Shown here one piece after another: positions 27,169-37,300 of a DNA stretch of 40,223 bases. The first letter of the stretch is position 1. Every line of letters begins with the position of its first letter. The translations under genes were made by a program, and so were the position numbers. Below the pieces are notes generated by a model that was not told where the DNA came from, did not search any database, and saw only the letters and a list, made by a program, of their open reading frames with translations. Source of the DNA: Candidatus Kapaibacterium sp. (GTDB lineage Bacteria > Bacteroidota > Ignavibacteria > Kapaibacteriales > UBA7675); the NCBI GenBank assembly GCA_028284775.1, contig JANQRB010000005.1, positions 1 to 40,223 of the forward strand, read 5' to 3'.

Positions 27169-28376
27169 AATAAGTGAATTGTCGAATTTCGAACGGTTTG
27201 CACAATTCCCTCCCGACCGTCTCCTGCGCGAATACGCTACACCATCCGGCCTGTCGAAAACAGCGAGATTCCCACTGCTGAAAGCATCAAGCCTATAGCC
27301 CGTAATGCCCCTTTGCAGAAGAGAAGGCCCCGTTGGACCGGGGGAACCGGTGTAGTTTTGTAGTAGTCGCAGCATACAAGCGACTGCTTAGCTTGCTGTG
27401 GTAACGATCGTTCCAATCGGCGGTCTCCAGGCTGCGGCACCGGTGGGCGGAAACTTAGTCCTGCCGATGCCGAGCCGACTGCCGGTAGAGTGGCCGACAT
27501 TGACATCAATAGCTCGGGCAGGGCAGGGTATTGCCGCTAAACGAAGCGAGCGTATTGCCCGCTAGCTACGCTGCTGCCACTCGCCGAACATGCGCTGATC
27601 TTGCCGGTGAAGCTGATGCAAGGCAGAGATCAGAATCCCTGATCGATTCGCTTCACCCTGACTTTCTACCATCGCCGCCCGCCGCCGCTCCCGCGCAGAC
27701 TGAAATTCATGTCTGTTGCCCCATAAACCTGTATCTTGGCAGACGGGCTATCAGGCATATTCGCAATCTTTCGCCATGTGGCCTTGAAACCTGGTGTAAA
27801 AACTTCAGAATGCGTCACAGCTGGATTTTCGTGGCGACTTCAGGCCAACTATCCTCTCAATCCTTTGTAATTCTCCTGGCTTGAGAAAATCCGTCACTCC
27901 TGCTGACTCGTGCGCGTGTGAGCTTTTGTAGTGGTGGTGTTACTAACTACTCTCTCTATATTCGCTGGCAACGATCAAACAGAGTGGTCGCAACGCAGCG
28001 CCGCCGAGCTGACCGCCGGCATTGACTTTCTTCGGCGGCAAATGGACCTTGTTCGATTGCTGAGGCCTTATCATGTAATGAGGGCATGTAAAAATGTTTG
28101 AGCCTTCACTTGGCAGAATGCGTCGCATTTGGCTAATTTGCCGTCTTTGTTGGGGCCGACAGCGGGAAACGCAACATTTCCCTTTCAGATTATCTTACCT
28201 GGTATTTTGGCGAATCCGGTACTTCATCGCGCGATCCCTGGCGCAGGCGATCTCTCTCGAACAGCATTGTGCATTTTTCTAAGGCGCGGATGTCCGGAAT
28301 GATTCTTGATGTGCAAATGAAAGACAATTCCCCGATCGCGGCGTCGCCAATCGTGCACCGCGAAAATCCTGAGTGC
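27169..28376. other. Intergenic region with a regulator relic
   Basis: About 1.2 kb between the MITE and the start of the giant gene. It holds the degenerate HTH relic at 27639-27884. Small frames on both strands (for example 27237-27509 minus, 27943-28128 minus, 28094-28282 plus) lack ribosome binding sites and resemblance. The last 90 bases are open in the frame of the giant gene, with further possible ATG starts at 28290, 28299 and 28317. Confidence 0.5.
27639..27884 (+). pseudogene. Degenerate LuxR-type HTH relic
   Basis: The plus frame (part of an open stretch from a TTG at 27531) reads SLIDSLHPDFLPS, PAQTEIHVCCPINLYLGRRA, IRHIRNLSPCGLETWCKNFR, MRH. It aligns without gaps from TE onward with the HTH of the gene at 24911-26992 (ALHPEFMPS, TERRVCTLI, IRSIL, VESYRYRIRKK): same spacing of LHP, TE, VC, I, L, IR.I and E, but with replaced recognition-helix residues and a Trp-Cys where Tyr-Arg or His-Arg is normal. 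The preceding TPR part is not visible. It is best read as the remains of a third regulator upstream of the giant gene. A divergent short HTH protein is possible. Confidence 0.5.
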
Positions 28377-31300
28377 ATGAACGAAGTGCCGGGGCGTGGC
28401 CGCAATGTGCAAGGTCATTCCCTTAGGGACACCTATGCCCGGCGATTTCGTTTCCTGTTGCTTGCCTTGCTCTGTGGCGTTTTCTTTGCTTCCGGTATTC
28501 TGCAAGCGGCTACCTACAACGTCACCAACCTCAACGACGACGGCGCGGGCTCGCTGCGCAACGCCATCGAAACCGCCAATGGGACGGCAGCGGACGACAT
28601 TATAGAAATCACCGTTGGCGGTACCATCAGCGTTACCTCGGGGGATATCTCGATCGACCAGGCCGGCGGCAATCTGAGTATTGTTACCTCTGGTAATATC
28701 AACGTTGTTATCGACGGCAGCGGGCAAATCGGCAGCCGCCTGTTCACCATTGGCCGAAACATCAATGTGACGCTTGCCAATCTTTCCATTCAAAAATTCC
28801 AGACCAATGACGAGGGCGGCGCTATCTGGAGTGACAGAAGCAACCTGACCGTCAGCAATTGCGACTTTACGTCCTGTACTTCGGCGACAAGCGATGGTGG
28901 TGCAATTTATTTCGGAGATTCCGGCAACGGAGCCTTTGTGCTCACTCTGGATGAATGTCGATTCTTCCGTTGTCACGCCAGCTGGACCGGAGGTGCGGTT
29001 TTGATCAGTGCCGGCGGCAGCGGCTCCACGGAAGATACCATCTTCGTCACAGATTGCATTTTTGAAGAGAATTCGGCAACCAGTATATCGGGAGCTTTCA
29101 AAGCCATCGGTCCGATCGTTTACATGACCGACTGCCAGTTTTTGTACAATTCGTCGACCTCCAGTAGAGGCGGCTGTATCGACATCGCAGGGCCGCCAGC
29201 TTTTTTAACCCGCTGCCGCTTCATCGGCAACACGAGCGACGACTCCGGTGGCGCCATCGTCTTTAATTGCCCCTACACCCTCGATGAATGTGTGTTTATC
29301 GGTAATAGTGCAGGCGGTAACGCGAGTCGCCGACAAGGCGGTGTCATTGACAATTGGAGTAGCGGATCCGACGTTATCCGAAATTCGATTTTCAGCCGGA
29401 ACTCGATTGCAAACGGCGAGGGCGGGGCGCTCCATAACAACGGCTCTCTTGAAATAACAGGCAGTACATTCGACAACAACGTTGCCGGCGGTAGTGGCGG
29501 TGCGATTTTTAATGAGACCGGTCAACTCACAATTAAGAATTCCACCATCAGCAACAATGATGCCGGCAACAACGGCGGCGGCATTTTCGCCTCAAGCAGT
29601 GTTGATGTAACCAACTGTACCATTACGCTCAATCGCGCCGACACCGACAACAATGGCTCGGGTAACGGCGGCGGAATCTACCGCAATGGCGGTACCCTCA
29701 CCATTTCCAATACGATTGTTGCCGGCAATCAAGATCTCGGCGGTCAGCAGGATGATCTCGGCGGCGGTGTCATTACCTCGTTGGGCTACAACTTCATCGG
29801 CAATATCGGCCTCTACGACTTCAGCAGCAACACCACCGGCGATCAGTACGGCGATCCCGATGGTTCATCCTCCGTCAATGCCGGCGCTATTGAATACCCC
29901 AATTCCATCAACCCTGGGCTGGGCCCGCTGGCGGTGCAAGGCGGCACCACAGCCACGCATATGCTGAATAACAGCAGCACCTTGACGGTCGACAACGGCA
30001 ACCCCGGCATTTCCGGCACCGACCAGAACGGTGTCACGCGCGGCTCACCGCCCGACGTTGGCGCGACGGAGTTTGTCGCCGCGACGCGCATCGGCTTTGA
30101 CGAGATCAGCTACGGCACCGCAGGCTTCAACTTTGGCTTCTATGAGGCGGAACCCGGCACGACCATCGACCTGGATATCGCCTTTTTCTCATCGAACAGC
30201 ACCACGGCTGTCGCAGCCGGAAGCGCAAAAACGGTGACGGTGAACCTGACCGGCGATGCGACAATTGCCAACGTTTCGGCGGGCCTTAACCTGGCGAGCG
30301 ATACACAATTTACTTTTACGATGCCTGCCAACGTGACTTCGACCTCGATCCAATTAACATTTGTCCGTTTTGACGTCGGCATTGAATCGATTTCACTGGC
30401 GGCGTCAGCCAGTGGTTTAACATCTTCCACGGCGAATGCATTTGTGCGCGGCAAACGGTTTCGCGGCGATGGGGCCGTCAGATCGGAAGTGAAAATCGCC
30501 CAGGGTGTCGGTGGATTTTCCGGCATCAACGGCAATGACAATTTGGGAACCGCAATTGCCTATTTGGGCGATGTGGATGGAGATGACGTCGGAGATATTG
30601 CCATCGGTGCTCCGGGACGCGACAACGGTTCGGTGTTTATCCTGTTTCTGAATTCAAATGGTAGCGTTAAAAGTCAGGCGGAGTTTAATGCCGACGGTGA
30701 CGGTGGATTTAATTCCGATCTCATTCAAGATGAAGGAGGTACAAGTGGGCGCTTCGGTTCGGCTCTTGCGGTTGCGGGTGACCTTGACGGCGACGGTGTG
30801 CCCGATCTGGTCGTCGGTGCGCGCTGCGACCAGGGCGAGCCCTTCGGTGTAGATGGCATTGGCGAGGACTGTTTCGGTGCAATTTTTCTGTGTTACCTGA
30901 ACAGCGATGGAAGCGTTAAGCGCAGCCAAAAAATTGACGACGACAACAGTGCTGTCAGCGGATTTGGCGGAACACTTGATGAAGATGCAGATTTTGGTGA
31001 ATCTGTCGTTGCTATCGGCGACCTGGACGGCAACGGCGTTTTGGATCTGGCCGTCGGAGCGCCAGTAACGGCCAGTTCGGCCAATGAGGGCAGCGTTTTT
31101 ATTCTTTTCATGCATCGCGACGGAACCGTTCTTAACACTGTTGAATTGCAGCGCAATGCCAACGGCATGACCGACGTTACTGCACAGTTTGATGAATTAG
31201 GGTCCAGCCTTGCAGCACTTGGCGATCTGGATGGCGACGGCGTTTCCGATATCGTAGCCGGTATACCCGGTGACGACGACGGCAGCAGTGCCAGCGGTTC

Positions 31301-34300
31301 GATCCTGATCATGTTTATGAATGCCGATGGCACCGTCAAAGCCCAGCAGAAAATCAGCAATACCGAGGGTGGATTTACAGGCACGCTCCTTGCCGACGGT
31401 CGATTCGGCGAGAGTATCGCCAATCTCGGTGACCTGGACGGTGACGGCATCGTTGATATCGCCGTCGGCGCGCCTGAAGACGATGACGGCGGCAATGCGC
31501 GCGGCGCGATTTATATCCTTCTGTTAAACAGCAACGGCACGGTCAAACAGCACCAGAAAATCAGCGACACGCGCGGCGGTTTTACAACGACCCTGGCCAA
31601 TAACGACAATTTCGGCTCCGGCCTGGCCTTTATTCCCGACCTTGACGGCGATGGTTATCCGCAACTTGCAGTTGGAGTCATGCACGACGATGACGGCGGC
31701 AGCTCCGCCGGCTCTGTTTTTATCCTGGAATTTAATCATACGGATGCTCTGGCCTTCTCGACAACGGCAAGTACACGCCAGGAATTGCTCAATGCCGGCT
31801 TGTCTGAAGTCAAACCAGGTGATGAGTTTAGTTTTCACCTGGGACTCTTTGACGGTTCCTCGGCTGCTGCCACCACCTTTTCCGCCACGACCTTAACTGT
31901 TGAAATCGTCGAATCGATTGGTGTGACTTTTGCAAGTATTCCAACGACGGCCACAAGTATTGACAACCGATCATTTACCGTTAGTTCGGTAGCCGCCTCG
32001 AATTCAATTGCGCTTGACGGCATTGAATTTGCCTACTCAGGTTCGAATCATCAATTAATAACCCTGCGCGTCACGACAGGCCAGTACCTTTCCACGCAGG
32101 CCTCCATCCGCATTTTGCGCGCACCGAAACTCGTTGTGCCGTTGGTTAACGATATTGATAAGATCAGCGATACTCAGGGCGGTTTTACGGCAACACTCGC
32201 CGTCGACAATTTCGGTAGCGATGTCACCTATATCGGCGACCTCGACCAGGATGGCGTCAGCGACCTTGCCGTCGGCGCCAAACGGGATGACACCGGCAGC
32301 CTGGACCGCGGAGCGATCTACATCCTGTTCATGAATCCCGATGGAACGGTTCGTGAATACAGTAAGATCACGAGTAGTAGTACCGGACTTTCGGGATTGA
32401 CCACCAACGACAATTTTGGCGACCGTGTTGCCAACATCGGCGATCTAAACGGTGACGGCATTACGGACCTGGCGGCCGGCGTTGTTGCGGATGACGATGG
32501 CGGCACGAGCAACGGAGCCGTGTACATTCTCTTTCTGAAGCGCGACGGCAGTGTGGAATCCGTACAGAAAATCAGTAGCAGCAGTGGTGGATTCAGTGGC
32601 GTCGGTCAGTCGCAGTTCGCCCTTTTCGGCAGCGACATTGCACGGCTGGGCGATATGGACGGCGATGGAATCACCGAACTTGCCGTCGGCACCTTCGGTG
32701 ATGACGATGGTGGCATTTTTACCGGTGCTGTCTGGATTTTGTTTATGAACGCCGACGGCACGGTTAAACAAGATCAAAAAATTTCCGCGGCGGTCGGTGG
32801 ACCGATCGGGGGGCTGGATGCCCAGGACCAATTCGGTCGTTCCGTGGCAAGCCTTGGTGATATTGATGGTGACGGTGTGGTCGACATTGCCGTTGGCGCC
32901 GCAGGTGATGACGACGGCGTGGCCAACAGTGGCGCGATCTACATTTTGTTCCTGAACGCCAACGGCACGCTCAAGTCCCGGCAAAAAATCTCCCTGACCC
33001 AAGGCGGATTCACGGCGGGAATTGCTCAATCTCTCATGGGAATTTCCCTCGACGCAATTTGTGACCTTGACGGCAATGGCACCGTCGATCTGATGGTCGG
33101 AGGATCTTTCGCGGATGTTAACGCGACGGATGACGGCGTTGCCTGGCTTATCTATCTCACCTCCGACGGTACCGTCAAAGACGCCGGAACGATAGGCTAC
33201 AATCTCGGTGGCTTCGGCAGCAATCTTGATGGCGACGATTTTTTCGGCCAGGGCGTCAGCGGATATGGCGACCTTGATGAAGATGGTCTGGCCGATATTT
33301 TTGTTGGTGCATCGGAAGATGATGACGGCGGAACCGATCGTGGCGCGGTTTATGGCCTGGAATTTCGTGAAGCAGACGGTATCCTGGCATTCAGCGGCGA
33401 CAACACCAGGAAACCCTATGGTATCAATTCCGGCAAATACGATCTGAATCCCGACGAAAATGTCAACATCGACCTTAGCTGGCTGAATGTTGACGGATCC
33501 GCATTAAACCTTGCCTCAAGTACAACATTCACACTAACTATTGTTGAAAGCAGTCGAGCCACATTTTCATTTGTGTCCGGTGCCACCTTGGTGAATGCAA
33601 CGACAATTTCGATTGCGGCGGCAGCCGGCACAAGCTCGACGAGTTTAACTCTCGCATTTGCCTGGAATAATTTTGGCGCGACGTCGATCACCTTAAAGTT
33701 AAGCGAACAGTATTTTATTACCACTTGCCACAGCGTTCGTGTCAAGGGGCAATTGTTAAACTCCTATGGACCGCTTTCCGGCGCCGAACAGAAAATTGCC
33801 CAAAGTTCAGGTGGCATGACCTTGTTAAGCGCAAGTGCCGCATTCGGTGCAAGCATGGATTGGCTCGGCGATTTCGACGGCGACGGCATTGACGACCTCG
33901 TCGCCGGCGCTTCGAATTACAACACGCCCTCCAATGGCGGAGCTGTCTATATTTTGCGATTGAACGCCGATGGCACTGTGAAAGCAAATACGCGTATTGC
34001 CAACGGCGAAAGCGGTTTGACAGCGACAATCAGCAGCAACGATCGTTTTGGCAAGGGCGTCGCCAACATTGGCGACCTGGACGGCGACGGCGTCACCGAT
34101 ATACTCGTCGGCGTGGATCATGGCGCTAAAAGCTCGGATGGCGAGGTGATGGTTCTCTTTCTCAATGCCGACGGAACGGTCAAGGCCCATCAGGTCATTG
34201 AAGAGGGCGTCGGCGGCTTTACCGGCCCCCTTGATGGCACCGACCAATTTGGCACCGATGTCGCCTGTCTCGGCGATCTGGACGGTGATGGGGTAACCGA

Positions 34301-37300
34301 TGTGGTTGTGGGGGCACGCAATGACGATGACGGGAATACGAATCGCGGGGCCGTTTGGATATTGTTCCTCAATCATGACGGCACGGTTAAGTCGCAGCAG
34401 AAAATCAGTGATACCCAGGGCGGTTTTGGCGGCTCACTTGGTAACTCCGACCAATTCGGTACGTCGGTAGCCAATCTCGGTGATGTTAACGGCGATGGTG
34501 TCACAGACATCGCCGTGGGGACGCAGAGTGATGACGATGGCGCCAGCGGCGCGGGCGCTGTCTGGGTACTGTTCCTCAACTCCAATGGTACTGTCGCCGG
34601 CCAGCAGAAAATTTCACGTACTGTTGGGAATTTTACCGGTGATATCGGCAATAGTTCGGCCTTCGGCTCTGGTGTATCGGGCCTGGGCGATCTCAACGAC
34701 GACGGTATCCCTGACTTGGCGGTTGGAGCCGATTTTGACGACGTCGGCGGAACTGCCACTGGTTCGGTATTCATCCTCTTACTGAAACGTGATGGCACTG
34801 TTAAAAATACCGTCACCATCAACGAGCTCGAAGGTGATTTTGGCGGCAACCTCGCCTCCCTGGATCAGTTCGGCACCAAGATGACGCCGCTTGGCGATCT
34901 GGACGGCGATGGCTTGCTCAATTTTGCGATAGGTGCAAATGGAGATGACGAGGGCTCGGGCAGCAATCGCGGTGCCGTCTGGATTGTTGAGTTTGCTCCA
35001 ATGCCCGACCTGGCTTTTTCCCACGCCAGTGCCGACTGGCCCAATGGATTTAATCTTGGTTGTTATGAAGTCAATCCGGGCGATGAGCTGAATGTTGACC
35101 TTGGTACATTTCACGCAATCACCGGCAATGCCCAGGTACCGACTACTGCTGCGACTATCGCACTCTCAATCGATCAAAGCAACAGCGTCACCATTGCAAG
35201 CGTCGCGAGCGGTGCTACGCTAGTCACAGCGACGAGTTTAACCTGGACCTTTAAATCGAGCTCGTCCGCCACGCGACTGAGTCTCAGTTTTGCCTGGGCC
35301 GGATCGACACACACGAGCATTACGCTCCGTGCCACCTCCGCGCTTGCCAATGCAACAAGCTTGTCTATCCGTGTACTGCGACCAAAGATCCCGGTTTTTG
35401 GCTTCGTTAATTCTTTCGCCAAAATTAGCGATACGCAGGGCAATTTTAGCGCCACTTTGAGCGACGACTATTTCGGCGAAGACGTCGAATACATCGGTGA
35501 TCTCGACGGCGATGGTGTCAGCGATCTTGCCGTCGGCGCAATACGCGACGACGATGGTGGTAACAATACCGGTGCCGTCTATATCCTGTTCATGAACGTC
35601 GACGGCACCGTGCGCGAACACGCAAAGATTTCCAACGGAACGACAACTATAACTGGATTAAGCCTTAGTGACAATTTCGGCTACAACATTGCTAACATCG
35701 GCGATCTCAACGGTGATGGTGTGACGGACATTGCTGTCGGCGCCGAGGGAGATGACGACGGCGGCAGTGGTTACGGGGCAGTATATATCTTGTTCTTAAA
35801 GCGTGATGGTACACTCAAGTCCACGCAGAAAATCAGTAATTCTTCAGGCGGATTCAGCGGCAGCAGTAACACCAATGCCGCCTTTGGTTCCGACATCGTT
35901 AAGTTAGGCGACTTAGACGGCGACGGCATCACCGAACTGGCTGTCGGCGCCTGGGGTGACAATGACGGCCAGGACCGTGCCGGTGCAGTCTGGATTCTGT
36001 ACATGAATTCGGACGGAACGGTTAAATCCGATCGGAAGATATCTTCGACATCCGGTGGACCTATTTCCGGTTTGGCCGAGGATGATTTTCTGGGCCGCAG
36101 TCTCGCGGCACTTGGCGATTTCGATGGCGACGGCGTTCCTGATCTTGCGGCCGGCGCCTACGGTGACGATAGTGGCGGCTCCTTTTCCGGCGCTGTGTAC
36201 CTGTTTAATCTGAACAGCGACGGCACTCTTAAGAATCAGGCAAAAATATCTACGACATCAGGCAATTTTATTGCGGGTATTTCAGGCGCCCAGATGGGAC
36301 GCGGCATGGGTTCGCCCGGCGACCTCGATGGCGACGGAGTTGTGGATCTTGTCGTTGGCGGCCCCGGCGCCGATATTAACGCCTCCAACGATGGAGTTAT
36401 CTGGGTTCTCTTCCTCAACGCCGACGGTACGGTAAAACATGCCGATCTCATTGGCTATGATTTGGGTGGGTTCGGCGCAAACCCAACAGCGGGAAGTTAC
36501 TTTGGCCGAGGCGTAAGTTTGATTGGCGACCTTGATGCCGATGGTTTACCGGATGTCTTTGTCGGTGCACCGCAAGACAGCGACGGCGGCAGCAATCACG
36601 GTGCGATTTGGGGAATCGAGTTGGCCGCAAGTTTAGAATCAATTGCGTTTAGCACAACGGCTTCAAATCGACTGAATGGATTTAACCTGGGCATGTATGA
36701 AATATTGCCAAATGAAGTCGTGCAAGTCGACGTAGGTTTGTTTGCACCGAGTGTAAGTCCGACGTCAACACTTCTCGCTCCCGCGCAAGCAACATCTCTT
36801 ACTCTAAATATCGCCGAGGTAGGCCGGGCAACGATTGCAACTCTTAGTCTTTTGCAACCGGCAACCGCTACTTCCGCTATTACGATTGCGCCGGACGGAC
36901 GTAGCGCCCAGATTGACAATGTTACAAGCGCGTACCTGAGTCTTGATTTTGCGTTAAATTGGGACGGCACGGATCGCACGACAATTACGCTTAGCGTCAC
37001 ATCTGCCGGTTACAATAGTACGACTGTTACAATTAATGTTTTGCGGCCTAGAATTCCCGTTTTTGGTTCTGTTAACTCTTTCAGCAAAATCAGCGATACA
37101 CAGGGCAATTTTAGCGCTACTTTGAGCGACGACTATTTCGGCGAAGACGTCGAATATATCGGCGATCTCGACGGCGATGGCATCAGCGATCTTGCCGTCG
37201 GTGCGATACGTGACGACGATGGCGGTAACAATACCGGTGCCGTGTATATCCTGTTCATGAACGCTGACGGCACTGTGCGCGAACACGCAAAGATTTCCAA

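Noticed and set aside
27531..27884. 117-codon plus frame as an intact gene
   Set aside because: TTG start without ribosome binding site and a degraded HTH. It is reported as a relic instead of a working gene.
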